This document shows, piece after piece, positions 35,592-44,907 of a stretch of DNA of 64,000 nucleotides. The notes beneath the pieces are model-generated. The model did no database searches. It saw nothing but the letters and a program-made list of their open reading frames with translations, and was not told the DNA's origin. Source of the DNA: Devosia sp. FJ2-5-3 (GTDB lineage Bacteria > Pseudomonadota > Alphaproteobacteria > Rhizobiales > Devosiaceae); assembly GCF_029201545.1 (NCBI RefSeq), contig NZ_CP104007.1, positions 4,093,501 through 4,157,500 of the forward strand. The letters are read 5' to 3'. Both the position numbers and the translations under genes were made by a program. Numbering within the stretch: the stretch's first letter is position 1; every line of letters begins with the position of its first letter.

Positions 35592-36644
35592 ATGAGCGGC
35601 GCGATGACAAGGATCGACGCCAAGATGGCCCCCACTGTGCCCCAGCCCAATCATCCATACAAGGTTATGGCGATCTACAAATTCGCCCAATTGCCTGATG
35701 CCGAAGCGCTGAAATCTCCGCTCGCCGAATTCTGCTGCGGCCGGGATATCAAGGGCACGCTGATCCTCGCGCCCGAGGGCATCAATGGCACCGTTGCGGG
35801 CAGCCCGGAGGCGATCGACGCGCTGGCGGACTACCTCTTCGTCACCGGCCCGTTCGATGACCGGCTGGTCGGCGCCGAGGTGAAATATTCCTTTGCCGAA
35901 ACCGCGCCGTTCCTGCGCATGAAGGTGCGCCTCAAAACCGAGATCGTCACCCTGCGCGCCCCCGAGGCTGATCCCAGCAAGCAGGTCGGCACCTATGTCG
36001 AGCCCGAGGACTGGAACGCCCTGATCGAGCGCAATGACGTGGTGCTGGTCGACACCCGCAATGATTACGAAGTGGGGCTCGGCACATTCCAGCGCGCCAT
36101 CGATCCGGCCACGCAGAGCTTTGTCGAGTTCAAGGACTATGTGGCGCAGAACCTGGATCCCCAGCGCGACAAGAAGGTCGCCATGTTCTGCACGGGCGGC
36201 ATTCGCTGCGAGAAGGCCTCGTCCTATCTCCTGGGCCAGGGCTTTGAGGAAGTGTTCCACCTCAAGGGCGGCATTCTGAAATATCTCGAGACCGTTCCGG
36301 CCGAAGAGAGCCGGTTCAATGGCGAATGCTTCGTGTTCGACGAGCGCGTTTCCGTCGGCCACGGGCTCGAACTCGGGTCGGCCACACTCTGCCGCGCCTG
36401 CCGCCATCCGCTGACGCCGGCTGACCGCGCCAGCTCCGATTATGCCGAAGGCGTCAGCTGCCCCCATTGCGTCGGCGAGACCGACAAGCATGCGGCCGCC
36501 GCCGAGCGCCAAAGGCAGATGGAGCTGGGCCGGAAGAAGGGCGTGGCGCATCTCGGCGATGAGGCGGCGCGGATCGCGGCCGAACGCAAGGCCGCCAAGC
36601 GCGCGCAGGCCGAAGCCTCGCGCGAACGCAACAAGGCCGACTAG
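35592..36644 (+). CDS. trhO: tRNA uridine(34) hydroxylase TrhO (rhodanese family)
   Basis: A 350-residue enzyme that makes 5-hydroxyuridine at the tRNA wobble base using oxygen. N-terminal UPF0176 domain (YKVMAIYKFAQLPD, GTLILAPEGINGTVAGS), rhodanese domain with catalytic Cys in MFCTGGIRCEKA, then cysteine pairs CRACRHP and CPHC. The start is uncertain among ATGs at 35592, 35604 and 35625. The C-terminus is a Lys/Ala/Glu-rich helix. Its end overlaps the convergent LytTR gene by four bases. Confidence 0.9.
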   Translation: MSGAMTRIDAKMAPTVPQPNHPYKVMAIYKFAQLPDAEALKSPLAEFCCGRDIKGTLILAPEGINGTVAGSPEAIDALADYLFVTGPFDDRLVGAEVKYSFAETAPFLRMKVRLKTEIVTLRAPEADPSKQVGTYVEPEDWNALIERNDVVLVDTRNDYEVGLGTFQRAIDPATQSFVEFKDYVAQNLDPQRDKKVAMFCTGGIRCEKASSYLLGQGFEEVFHLKGGILKYLETVPAEESRFNGECFVFDERVSVGHGLELGSATLCRACRHPLTPADRASSDYAEGVSCPHCVGETDKHAAAAERQRQMELGRKKGVAHLGDEAARIAAERKAAKRAQAEASRERNKAD

Positions 36645-37411
36645 GCGAAAAGCCCGGCCGCCTTCACGGCCGCGGCATAGCTGCGGCTGACGGGAATGAT
36701 CGCGCCATCTTCGAGCTCCAGCACCGGCTTGCCGGACTGGCGGAAGGATTTGCGCACGGCGTCGAGCGCCACCCAATGGGAGCGATGCACCTGCAGGCCC
36801 GGGGCCGGTGCGGTCTCCCGCATGGCATCGGCGAGGCGCATCAGCACCATGCTCTTGCCCTTGTCGGTGGTGATCTCGACATAGTGGTCGGACACTTCGA
36901 GATGCAGAAGGCGTCCCCGCAAATGGCGCGGCAGCCGATCGAGCAGGGCGGGTTGCCGGGGCTCGGCGCTCTCCGCTCTCGTCGCATTTTCCGGCCTCGG
37001 CTTCATGGTGACCAGCAGCCCGACATAGGCGAGGCAGACCGCAAAGACGTAGAACCACAGCACCAGCGGATTGGGCATGCCCTGCGGTTCGGCGAAATAG
37101 GTGGCGAGGACGACCACAAGGCTGGCGGGCACGGAGCTGCCCAGCGCGATGAGACAGATGCGCAGCGGCACGGCCATGGTCTTGCTGAGAAATTCCCCGG
37201 CGATAGCGCCGCCGGTGTGGCCGCAGACATAGGAGGCGACCACCACGATGGCCCAATAGACCAGCCTTGTGGTCAAGGGATAGTCGAGCGTGCCGAAGGG
37301 ACCCGACAGCGTCAGCAGGGCTATGGCGGCGGCCATGGCAAGCCAGCGCTGCGGCGCGGTGAGAATGGCGCGCATTTCACGAAGCGCGAAGTGCAGGAGA
37401 GGTGATTTCAC
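36641..37411 (-). CDS. Membrane-anchored LytTR DNA-binding protein
   Basis: A 256-residue protein with four N-terminal helices (residues about 20-135) and a C-terminal LytTR domain (HLEVSDHYVEITTDKG, LQVHRSHWVALDAV, IPVSRSYAAAVKAAG). It should bind DNA as a membrane-held regulator. It is divergent from a DUF2306 membrane protein gene, a pairing that hints at sensing through the partner. Signal and targets unknown. Confidence 0.85.
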   Translation of the reverse strand: MKSPLLHFALREMRAILTAPQRWLAMAAAIALLTLSGPFGTLDYPLTTRLVYWAIVVVASYVCGHTGGAIAGEFLSKTMAVPLRICLIALGSSVPASLVVVLATYFAEPQGMPNPLVLWFYVFAVCLAYVGLLVTMKPRPENATRAESAEPRQPALLDRLPRHLRGRLLHLEVSDHYVEITTDKGKSMVLMRLADAMRETAPAPGLQVHRSHWVALDAVRKSFRQSGKPVLELEDGAIIPVSRSYAAAVKAAGLFA

Positions 37412-37516
37412 GACGGCGTCCGGTCGTTCGCGAAGTTGATCTTGAGCTCAACCCACCCATGGCGAAGGAAGCGCCGGTCCGCAAGACCCTGCCCGCTCCC
37501 GTTCCGGAAAACCGCC

Positions 37517-38053
37517 ATGTCGCTCGAGCCCCTCCTCTCCGCCCACCCGATCATCCAGTTGCATGCCTATGCCGGCGCGCTCGCCTTTTTCCTCGGCGGG
37601 GTGGTGCTGTTCCGCCGCAAGGGCGACAAGACGCACAAGCGTCTCGGCATGGTCTGGGTCTGGGCCATGGTGACGATCAGCGTCACCTCCTTCTTCATCT
37701 GGGAATTGCGCATGTTCGGGCTGTTCAGCCCCATTCACCTGCTCTCGATCCTGACGCTTGCGGCCCTGTGGCAGGCCGTGCGCTTTGCCCGCCAGCGCCA
37801 GATCGTGCGGCATATGCGGACCATGCAGATCCTCTACCTGGCGGCTCTCGCCATTACCGGCTGGTTCACCTTCATGCCCGGCCGGATCATGAACCGGGTG
37901 GTCTTCGGGCCGGAGGGGGCCGGCCCGGTTGAGAGTGCGATCTTTATCCTCGCCTCCATCGCAACCGGTGTCTTCGTCATCTGGCTGGTGCGGCGCGCCG
38001 GGGGCGGCAAGCTGCCTTTTGGCCTGCCGATCCGCCTTCTCCGGCGGGCCTGA
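37517..38053 (+). CDS. DUF2306-like membrane protein
   Basis: A 178-residue protein with four helices and a conserved HAYAGALAFFLGGVVLFRRKGDKTHKRLG segment in pieces HAYAGALAFFLGG and KGDKTHKRLGMVW; histidines within helices are typical of DUF2306 and could bind heme or metal. Divergent from the LytTR gene with 105 bp between starts. Confidence 0.75.
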   Translation: MSLEPLLSAHPIIQLHAYAGALAFFLGGVVLFRRKGDKTHKRLGMVWVWAMVTISVTSFFIWELRMFGLFSPIHLLSILTLAALWQAVRFARQRQIVRHMRTMQILYLAALAITGWFTFMPGRIMNRVVFGPEGAGPVESAIFILASIATGVFVIWLVRRAGGGKLPFGLPIRLLRRA

Positions 38054-38077
38054 GCCCGGCCGGGAAGCGTTATGGCG

Positions 38078-38920
38078 TCATACCACCGCCGTGGTGCGGC
38101 GGCTGGTGAGGATGAGCGCCCCGATAAAGCAGGCGCTCATCAGCAGCACGATGGTGGGCGCCGGGGCGCTGTCGATGAAGAAGCTGAGATAGACCCCGAC
38201 CAGCCCGCAGCCGACCGAAATGGCCACCGCCAGCCACAGCATCACGCCGAAGCGGCGGGTGAGCAGGAAGGCGATGGCGCCCGGCGCAATGAGCATGGCG
38301 ATGACGAGGACGATGCCGACGGCCTGCAAGGCCCCGACAATGGTGAGCGCGATCATCGCCAGGAGACCATAGTGCAGGAGCCGCACCGAAAGTCCGATGG
38401 CACCCGCCTGCTGGGGGTCGAAGATGAACAGCATGATGTCGCGCCATTTGGCGGCGAGAATGACAGTCACCACGAGCGCAATGATGCCGGTCTGGATGAG
38501 GTCCGCCGTGCCCACGCCGAGGATGTTGCCGAAGAGAATGTGGTCGAGATGGATATCCGTGCGGATCGCGGCAAAGAGCACGATGCCGAGGCCGAAGAGG
38601 CCCGAGAACACCACGCCCATCACCGTGTCTTCCTTGATCCGGCTATGCTCCTTCAAGAACCCGACGCTGAGCGCGCAGACCATGCCGGCGATAAAGGCGC
38701 CGACACCGAGCGGCAGCCCCACAATATAGGCCAGAACCACGCCCGGCAGCACGGCGTGGGAGATGGCGTCGCCCATCAGCGACCAGCCTTTGAGGACCAG
38801 GAAGCAGGAGAGCAGCGCCGTCGGCACCGCAACCAGCACGGCGATTATCATGGCCTGGACCATGAAGGGAAACTGGAACGGCCAGAGGGCCATTTCATAC
38901 CATGCAATGTCCGGGGTCAT
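38078..38920 (-). CDS. Manganese/iron ABC transporter permease
   Basis: A 280-residue ABC-3 family permease with about eight helices; GDAISHAVLPGVVLAYIVG is the family signature near residue 50. Fourth and last gene of a metal importer, coupled to the previous permease by a four-base overlap. Two different permease genes indicate a heteromeric channel as in SitCD/MntCD. Confidence 0.88.
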   Translation of the reverse strand: MTPDIAWYEMALWPFQFPFMVQAMIIAVLVAVPTALLSCFLVLKGWSLMGDAISHAVLPGVVLAYIVGLPLGVGAFIAGMVCALSVGFLKEHSRIKEDTVMGVVFSGLFGLGIVLFAAIRTDIHLDHILFGNILGVGTADLIQTGIIALVVTVILAAKWRDIMLFIFDPQQAGAIGLSVRLLHYGLLAMIALTIVGALQAVGIVLVIAMLIAPGAIAFLLTRRFGVMLWLAVAISVGCGLVGVYLSFFIDSAPAPTIVLLMSACFIGALILTSRRTTAVV

Positions 38921-39771
38921 TGTGCCGTCTCCCGCGCAACCCGGCGCCGTGCCGCCAGCATGCCGTGCTTGGGGGCGAAGAAGAAGGCGGTGAGAAATAC
39001 CGCTGTCTGCAACACCACGATGATGCCGCCCGTGGCGCCGTCGAGGAAATAGCTGAGATAGGCGCCGAAAAAGCTCGAGAGCACGCCGACGGCAATGGCG
39101 ATCAGGATCAGCCGGGGGAACCGATCGGCCAGGAGATAGGCCGTGGCGCCCGGCGTGACGACCATGGCGATGACAAGGAAGGCGCCGACCGTCTGCATGG
39201 CCGCAACCGTGGCGGCACTCAGAAGGGTGAAGAAAATCAGCTTGAGCCAATCGGTCTTGATGCCGATGGAGCGGGCATGGCTTTCATCGAAAAAGGTGAC
39301 CATGAGATCCTTCCAGATCACCAGCATCACCGCGAGCGTGACGCCTGAAATGATCACCAGTTGCAGGGTGTCCTCGGGGGTGATGGCGAGGATATTGCCG
39401 AGCACGATGGTCTGGATGTCGATGGGCGTGGGCGAGAGCGACACCATGAACAGGCCGAGGCCGAAAAAGCTCGAAAAGATCAGCCCGATCACCGCGTCTT
39501 CGCGCAGCTTGGTGCGCTGGGAGAGGAACAGCATGGCCCCTGCCGCGAGACCGCCCGAAAAGAAGGCGCCGAGCGAAAAAGGCAGGCCCAGCATATAGGC
39601 GCCCGCAACCCCCGGAACGATGGAATGGCTCAGCGCATCGCCGATCAGCGACCAGCCCTTGAGCATGAGATAGGCCGAGAGAAAGGCGCAGATGCCGCCG
39701 ACCAGGGCCGACACCCACATGGCATTGACCATGTAGTGGTAGGAAAAGGGTTCGAGCAGGGTCTCGATCAT
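38917..39771 (-). CDS. Manganese/iron ABC transporter permease
   Basis: A 284-residue ABC-3 permease, about eight helices, with [19 protein letters not shown] near residue 50. Paralogue of the next gene and coupled to both neighbours by ATGA overlaps. Equivalent to SitC/MntC of the importer. Confidence 0.88.
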   Translation of the reverse strand: MIETLLEPFSYHYMVNAMWVSALVGGICAFLSAYLMLKGWSLIGDALSHSIVPGVAGAYMLGLPFSLGAFFSGGLAAGAMLFLSQRTKLREDAVIGLIFSSFFGLGLFMVSLSPTPIDIQTIVLGNILAITPEDTLQLVIISGVTLAVMLVIWKDLMVTFFDESHARSIGIKTDWLKLIFFTLLSAATVAAMQTVGAFLVIAMVVTPGATAYLLADRFPRLILIAIAVGVLSSFFGAYLSYFLDGATGGIIVVLQTAVFLTAFFFAPKHGMLAARRRVARETAQ

Positions 39772-40637
39772 TTCTCGCTGCTCGACTGCTGATGGGTCAT
39801 CTTGCCGTTTTCGCCATAGAGCACGAGCGGACGTTCATCGTCGGAGAGCACGGATACCCGCCTCGGGTCGTCGTCGGCATGCAGGCCCGGCCCGCCCAGC
39901 ACGAAATGGCGGAGCACCCCGCCAAAAGCCTCTTCGAGCAATTCCCGGGTAAAGACTTCCGAGGTCGGGCCATAGGCCAGGACCGTACCCTTGACCAGGA
40001 CGGTGCGGTCGCAGAATTCGGGCACCGACCCCAGATTGTGGGTGGAAACCAGGATCACCTTGCCCTCGTCGCGCAGGGCCCGCAGCAGGGCGATGATGGA
40101 TTCCTCGGTCTTGACGTCGACCCCGGTGAAGGGCTCGTCGAGGAGGATCACCTCCCCCTCCTGGGCCAGCGCCCGGGCGAGGAAGACGCGCTTTTTCTGG
40201 CCGCCAGAGAGCTCGCCGATCTGGCGCTTGGCATAGGCGGTCATATCGACCCGGGCGAGGGCCGAGGCCACCATCTCGCGGTCGACCGGCCGCGGCATGC
40301 GTAGGAAATTCATGTGGCCGAACCGGCCCATCATCACCACGTCCTCGACGAGGACGGGAAAATTCCAGTCCACTTCCTCCGCTTGCGGCACATAGGCGAC
40401 GAGATTGTTGCGCTGGGCCTTCTGCCCGGTCTCGCCGAGAATGGAAATGGAGCCGGCCACCACGGGGACGAACCCCATGATGGCCTTGAAGATCGTCGAC
40501 TTGCCCGCCCCATTCACCCCGACCAGCGCGGTGATGGAACCGCGCGGGCTGGTGAAACTGGCATGCTTGAGCGCGGTCGTGCCGTTGCGATAGGCGACGG
40601 TAATATCGTTGACGGCAATGCCCGGGGAGGCGCTCAT
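39768..40637 (-). CDS. Manganese/iron ABC transporter ATP-binding protein
   Basis: A 289-residue ATPase of the metal importer. Walker [12 protein letters not shown], signature [15 protein letters not shown] and Walker [13 protein letters not shown] are complete. The C-terminal 35 residues extend past the core domain. Coupled by four-base overlaps to the binding-protein gene upstream and the permease gene downstream. Confidence 0.9.
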   Translation of the reverse strand: MSASPGIAVNDITVAYRNGTTALKHASFTSPRGSITALVGVNGAGKSTIFKAIMGFVPVVAGSISILGETGQKAQRNNLVAYVPQAEEVDWNFPVLVEDVVMMGRFGHMNFLRMPRPVDREMVASALARVDMTAYAKRQIGELSGGQKKRVFLARALAQEGEVILLDEPFTGVDVKTEESIIALLRALRDEGKVILVSTHNLGSVPEFCDRTVLVKGTVLAYGPTSEVFTRELLEEAFGGVLRHFVLGGPGLHADDDPRRVSVLSDDERPLVLYGENGKMTHQQSSSEK

Positions 40638-41524
40638 TGGCTAAGTCCGGTTGCAATGGTTGAAGTGGTGACCGCGAGCAGGTCGAGATAGGTCGGCACC
40701 GGGCCGTCGGCCTCGGAGAGCGAATCCACATAGAGCACGCCGCCATAGGCAATGCCGGTTTCGCGCGCCACCTGCTCGGCCGGCCGCGACGAGATCGTGC
40801 TTTCCGAGAAGATCACCGGAATATTGTGCTCGCGCACCGCATCGATGACCTGGCGCACCTGGCGCGGCGTGCCCTGCTGGTCGGCATTGATCGGCCAGAG
40901 AAAGAGTTCCTTGAGGCCGAAATCGCGCGTCAGATAGGAAAAGGCGCCTTCGGACGTGACCAGCCAGCGCTTTTCCTCGGGGATCGCGGCCAGGCGTTCG
41001 CGAATGGGCGCGACGGTGGCGGTGATCCTTTCGGCATAGGCCGCCGCATTGGCGGCGTAAATCTCGGCATTGGCCGGATCGACTTCGGCAAAGGCGGCGC
41101 GGATGTTCTCGACATAGATCAAGGCATCGGAGGGCGACATCCAGGCATGGGGATTGGGCTTGCCCTCATAGGGGCCCTCGCCGATCCCGATCGGCTCGAT
41201 CCCCTCGGTCAGAACGAAGCTCGGCACGTTTGGAAGATTGTCGAGGAACTGGGCGAACCATTGCTCGAGATTGAGCCCGTTCGAGAGGATGAGGTCGGCG
41301 TCCTGGGCTCCCACGAGATCGCCCGGGGTCGGCTGGTAATTGTGGATCTCGGCCCCCGGCTTGGTGATCGACACCACATCGGCGACGTCGCCGGCAACAT
41401 TGGCCGCCATGTCGGCCAGAATGGTGAAGCTCGTGACCGCCTTGACCCGGTCCTGGGCGCCTGCGGGCAGAGACAGGGCAAGCGCTGCAATAAGAGGCAA
41501 GGCGAGGTGCCGAAGATAGTCCAT
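40634..41524 (-). CDS. Periplasmic metal-binding protein of ABC importer (SitA/MntA-like)
   Basis: A 296-residue cluster A-I binding protein with a signal peptide ending [10 protein letters not shown]. Metal ligands expected in the family are visible as His in [20 protein letters not shown], Glu in VTSEGAFSY and Asp near LYVDSLSE. No His-rich loop of the ZnuA type is present, which together with the Mur-type box favours Mn/Fe over Zn. First gene of the four-gene operon; GGAGGAAATTG ribosome site. Confidence 0.87.
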   Translation of the reverse strand: MDYLRHLALPLIAALALSLPAGAQDRVKAVTSFTILADMAANVAGDVADVVSITKPGAEIHNYQPTPGDLVGAQDADLILSNGLNLEQWFAQFLDNLPNVPSFVLTEGIEPIGIGEGPYEGKPNPHAWMSPSDALIYVENIRAAFAEVDPANAEIYAANAAAYAERITATVAPIRERLAAIPEEKRWLVTSEGAFSYLTRDFGLKELFLWPINADQQGTPRQVRQVIDAVREHNIPVIFSESTISSRPAEQVARETGIAYGGVLYVDSLSEADGPVPTYLDLLAVTTSTIATGLSQ

Positions 41525-41564
41525 CAATTTCCTCCGAATTTCGACTGCCCCGACCGTAGTGCAA

Positions 41565-41581
41565 TTGCAAATCATTCGCAA
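41565..41581 (-). promoter_or_regulatory. Mur/Fur-type box upstream of the metal importer
   Basis: A 17-bp imperfect palindrome, TTGCAAAT-C-ATTCGCAA on the plus strand, with one mismatch, 40 bp upstream of the sitA-like ATG. It resembles the manganese-responsive Mur sites of rhizobial sit operons. A TTGCGA with TACGGT 17 bp away on the minus strand would place the box over the -35 element, as expected for repression. Confidence 0.68.
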
Positions 41582-41605
41582 GAGCGTCTGATGCCGATCC
41601 GTTTT

Positions 41606-41998
41606 CTAGAACGCGGCCCCGTCGAAAAGAGTTTCAAGGCCCAGTGAACGCTGGATTTTTCGCGTCAGCCGCGCCGCCACGAGGCGATGGGCGCGGGCGA
41701 TATAGGCCTTGATTTCGTCCTCGGTGAGTGGACTTTCCGCCGAGATCGCCACCCAGCCGGCGCGGGCGAAATAGGGTGCGGGGCGGATGCCTTCGAGTTC
41801 GGTCAGCAGCGGATAGGCCAGGTCCGAGACTTTGAGCCAGACCTCGCCGGGATCCTTGTCGAGCAGGCAAAAGATGCGCCCGCCGATTTTGGCGACCGAA
41901 TCGTCCCGCCACTGCCGCACCAGCGTCGTGGCAGGCAGGCTGAGCACATAGGCCTCGAAGGGGGCGCGGCGCATGATGTCGGGATAATCGGGCGGCAT
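41606..41998 (-). CDS. MmcQ/YjbR-family protein
   Basis: A 130-residue protein of the YjbR (double-wing, MmcQ) family: KIGGRIFCLLDKDPGEVWLK, GIRPAPYFARAGWVAI and the C-terminal LVAARLTRKIQ. Such proteins have a CyaY-like fold and a proposed but unproven DNA-binding role. ATG at 41998 is used; a TTG at 42007 would add three residues. Confidence 0.85.
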   Translation of the reverse strand: MPPDYPDIMRRAPFEAYVLSLPATTLVRQWRDDSVAKIGGRIFCLLDKDPGEVWLKVSDLAYPLLTELEGIRPAPYFARAGWVAISAESPLTEDEIKAYIARAHRLVAARLTRKIQRSLGLETLFDGAAF

Positions 41999-42016
41999 GA
42001 ACGGCAATCGATCAAA

Positions 42017-42048
42017 TCAAAAAAAAACGGCCCGCGGAGCGGACCGTT
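42017..42048 (-). terminator. Intrinsic terminator of msrA
   Basis: A 10-bp stem with AACGG and CCGTT ends, one U-G wobble on the minus-strand transcript, followed there by nine T. It begins 12 bp after the msrA stop. Confidence 0.85.
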
Positions 42049-42059
42049 CAAGGCGCATT

Positions 42060-42716
42060 CTACTGGGCGGCAACGCCGAGCCCGATGGGGCAGGACACCC
42101 CGGTGCCATTCAGCCCGCAATAGCCATTGGGATTTTTGGCCAGATATTGCTGGTGATAGGTCTCGGCATAATAGAACGGCCCCGCCGGCGCGATCTCGGT
42201 GGTGATATCGCCCAGCCCCTGCCGGCGCAGGGCGGCCTGGTAGGCTTGGCGGCTGGCGGCGACGATCTCGGCCTGTTCCGGCGTCGTCGTATAGATGGCC
42301 GAGCGATATTGCGTGCCCACATCATTGCCCTGGCGCATGCCCTGGGTCGGGTCGTGCTCTTCCCAGAAGGTCTTCAGCAGGGTTTCGAGCGGAATGATCC
42401 TGGGGTCGTAGGCGACCTTGACGCTCTCGGTGTGCCCGGTCATCCCGGTGCAGGCTTCCTCATAGCTCGGATTGGGCGTATGCCCGCCCTGATAGCCCAC
42501 GGCGGTAACGATCACGCCGGGCAATTGCCAGAACAGGCGCTCGGCGCCCCAGAAACAGCCGAGGCCGAAATAGATGGTCTCGGCGCCCTCGGGATAGGGT
42601 CCCTTGAGCGGCGCGCCATTCACATAATGGGAAGAGGCGACATCCATCTCCTGGGGGCGGCCCGGCAGGGCCTCGGCGGCGCTGGGGATGGCGGTCGGCT
42701 TGGTGCGGAAGAACAT
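42060..42716 (-). CDS. msrA: Peptide-methionine (S)-S-oxide reductase
   Basis: A 218-residue MsrA repairing oxidised methionine. The active-site [11 protein letters not shown] near residue 51, [16 protein letters not shown] and the C-terminal resolving cysteines in [14 protein letters not shown] are present. The 218-residue length with an N-terminal extension of about 40 residues matches the long alphaproteobacterial form. AAGGAGA precedes the ATG at 42716. Confidence 0.95.
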   Translation of the reverse strand: MFFRTKPTAIPSAAEALPGRPQEMDVASSHYVNGAPLKGPYPEGAETIYFGLGCFWGAERLFWQLPGVIVTAVGYQGGHTPNPSYEEACTGMTGHTESVKVAYDPRIIPLETLLKTFWEEHDPTQGMRQGNDVGTQYRSAIYTTTPEQAEIVAASRQAYQAALRRQGLGDITTEIAPAGPFYYAETYHQQYLAKNPNGYCGLNGTGVSCPIGLGVAAQ

Positions 42717-42770
42717 CTTTGTCTCCTTTCGCCGCATAATATGGGGTGTCGGGGCCGGTTTCGCGAGGGG

Positions 42771-43094
42771 TCAGATCTCGCTCTGGCGCAAAAAACGCTC
42801 GCGGCGCGGCCGACGGCCCATCAGGGCCAGGACAATTCCGGGCACACCGACCACCGCAAAGGCGGGATAGGTGAGGATCGTGTCGAAGAGCCGCCCAAGC
42901 AGATCGGCAAAGAAACGGCTGCCCAGAAAGCTGTGAACGGTCTCGAGCGAAGGCGCGTGCAGTCCCGTCCAGACCTGTCCGAATTGGGCAAAGAGCACGG
43001 TGTTGGCGGCCAGGGACTTTGTTCCGTCGATGACAAGCAAAACCACGGCCAGGGCAATCAGCCAGGTGCCCAATAGTCTCAAGGCCAAACGCAT
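42771..43094 (-). CDS. Small membrane protein of unknown function
   Basis: A 107-residue protein with two hydrophobic helices (residues 5-24 and about 75-95) flanked by basic ends (GRRPRRERF). Sequences of this type are common but unnamed in the order. It is 54 bp upstream of msrA on the same strand and may be co-transcribed. Confidence 0.65.
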   Translation of the reverse strand: MRLALRLLGTWLIALAVVLLVIDGTKSLAANTVLFAQFGQVWTGLHAPSLETVHSFLGSRFFADLLGRLFDTILTYPAFAVVGVPGIVLALMGRRPRRERFLRQSEI

Positions 43095-43321
43095 GCACCA
43101 ATCCTGTTCTTGAGCCAGGCGCCATCCCCGCCCCCGAGCCGGCCCAACCTTTTGACACGTTCGGCGCCCCTCTCACAAGGTGGAGAGGGTCCGATAAAAA
43201 CAATCGTGACAAGGCTGAACTCCTCCCTTGCGCCGGGAAAGATCATCAGTATATTGCGCCTCGCTCGCAACCGCATTCCAGGCGGTTCGATGATCCGGTT
43301 CGGATCGTCCCAAAGCGATGC

Positions 43322-43411
43322 GGAGAGATGGCCGAGTGGTCGAAGGCGCACGCCTGGAAAGTGTGTAGGCGGGGAACCGTCTCAAGGGTTCGAATCCCTT
43401 TCTCTCCGCCA
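43322..43411 (+). tRNA. tRNA-Ser (GGA anticodon)
   Basis: A 90-nt class II tRNA including encoded CCA. The acceptor stem pairs GGAGAGA with TCTCTCC, the anticodon loop is CTGGAAA (anticodon GGA, Ser), a long variable arm follows, and the T loop is GGTTCGAATCC. It decodes UCC and UCU. No integrase gene is nearby. Confidence 0.95.
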
Positions 43412-43642
43412 TTTCCCTGTATTATCGGCCCGATTTGACCCCCGACTGCTGCGCCCGAGGGGCCTGTGCAGGTAGGCAGTTGCGCAACGACGATCCGCCT
43501 TCCCATGTCTGGGGAAATCTGTGGGCAACCCTATCTGCAGCGATCCAACTGGTCGGCGGCGAAAAGGTGCATATAAGACCGGCTGGCTGTGATTCTGCTC
43601 AGCGCTCACTCGCGCGCGCCATGCTTGCATTCAGGAGATCGC

Positions 43643-44878
43643 ATGCGGTTAGAACCGGAAGCTTTTGACAAGGTAAGTGCCGATGAGCAGCGTCTGGCCG
43701 CTTTGCATCAACTCGACATTCTGGACACCCCCCCGGAGTTGGGGTTCGACCGTATCGCCGACCTCATAAGGCTGATCTTCGGCGTGGAGATCGGGATCGT
43801 CTCCATGATCGACGGCCACCGCCAATGGTACAAATCGGTGTTTGGCCTGGGGACTTCCGAAGCATCCCTCAATAGCACCTTCTGCCGTTATACCCTGACG
43901 CTGGGGCACCAGGTCATCGTGCCGGACGCGACCAAGGACCCCCGGTTCTATGACAATCCGCACGTGGTCGATGGCCCGCGCATCCGGTTCTATGCGGGGG
44001 CGCCCATCACCACGCATGACGGGCTGGTCATCGGCACGGTCTGCGCCATCGACACGACCATGCGCGAGTTCGGCGAGCGGGAGACGGCGATCCTCATGCA
44101 TCTGGCCGCTCTGGTCATGCGCGAGCTTGAATTGCGCCAGGAGGCGGCAACCGACGTCCTCACCGGCGCCAGCAGTCGTCGCGCCTTCAAGGAAGAGGTG
44201 AAAAAGCACCTGTCCCTGGCCAATAGACACGCGCTTCCGCTCAGCTGCATCGCCTTTGACATCGATCATTTCAAACGGGTGAACGACACTTACGGACATG
44301 CTGCGGGCGACAAGGTCCTCTCAGGCGCAGTGAACGCGCTCAAGACTGGGCTGCGCCAAAGCGATTGCATCGGCCGTGTCGGTGGGGAGGAGTTTTCGAT
44401 CCTCCTGCCGCAGACCGAGTTGGCAACTGCCGTCAATGTCGCCGAGAAACTGCGCCATCTCGTCAAGGATCTGCGCTTCCCGGGCAGCAATCCGCCGATT
44501 GCCGTCACAGCCTCCTTCGGCGTTGCGGCACTGGGGCCGTCGGACGATATCGAGACGTTTCTCAACCGGGCCGACCAAGCCCTCTATCAGGCCAAACGTA
44601 GCGGCCGGGACCGGGTTTGCAGCGCCGCCGCTGCAAACGAGCCCGAAAAGAAAAACCGGCGCCGCGTGTTGAAGGCCGGGCAGATCATCTTCAATGGTGG
44701 CCGCTCCACCTATGACTGCACCGTGCGCAGCCTGTGGGAAAACGGCGCCGAAATCGCCATCTCCCTCCCGGCGATCCTACCCGAGCAGTTCGAGCTGTTG
44801 CTCAAGGGCTCAGCGGAAAAATATGCCTGCACACTGACGAGCCGAACCGACAGCTCCATCGAAGCCGTCTTTTCCTGA
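43643..44878 (+). CDS. GAF-GGDEF-PilZ diguanylate cyclase
   Basis: A 411-residue protein with three c-di-GMP-related parts: a GAF sensor at about 20-170, a GGDEF domain at about 180-335 and a C-terminal PilZ-like domain at about 350-410 (KNRRRVLKAGQIIFNGG). The active site is GGEEF at 247-251 and the inhibitory I-site RxxD is Arg238-Asp241, five residues upstream, so the enzyme should be active and feedback inhibited. No membrane helix. CAGGAGA precedes the ATG. The gap from the tRNA (43412-43642) holds no other gene. Confidence 0.9.
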   Translation: MRLEPEAFDKVSADEQRLAALHQLDILDTPPELGFDRIADLIRLIFGVEIGIVSMIDGHRQWYKSVFGLGTSEASLNSTFCRYTLTLGHQVIVPDATKDPRFYDNPHVVDGPRIRFYAGAPITTHDGLVIGTVCAIDTTMREFGERETAILMHLAALVMRELELRQEAATDVLTGASSRRAFKEEVKKHLSLANRHALPLSCIAFDIDHFKRVNDTYGHAAGDKVLSGAVNALKTGLRQSDCIGRVGGEEFSILLPQTELATAVNVAEKLRHLVKDLRFPGSNPPIAVTASFGVAALGPSDDIETFLNRADQALYQAKRSGRDRVCSAAAANEPEKKNRRRVLKAGQIIFNGGRSTYDCTVRSLWENGAEIAISLPAILPEQFELLLKGSAEKYACTLTSRTDSSIEAVFS

Positions 44879-44907
44879 TTTCACGCAAGAGCGTCGGCGC
44901 CACAGCT

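Noticed and set aside
38078..41524. Zinc importer ZnuABC
   Set aside because: Two distinct permease genes, no His-rich loop in the binding protein and a Mur-like rather than Zur-like site favour Mn/Fe.
43322..43411. tRNA-Ser as an integration site of a genomic island
   Set aside because: No integrase or direct repeat of the tRNA 3' end was seen downstream; the following genes look native.
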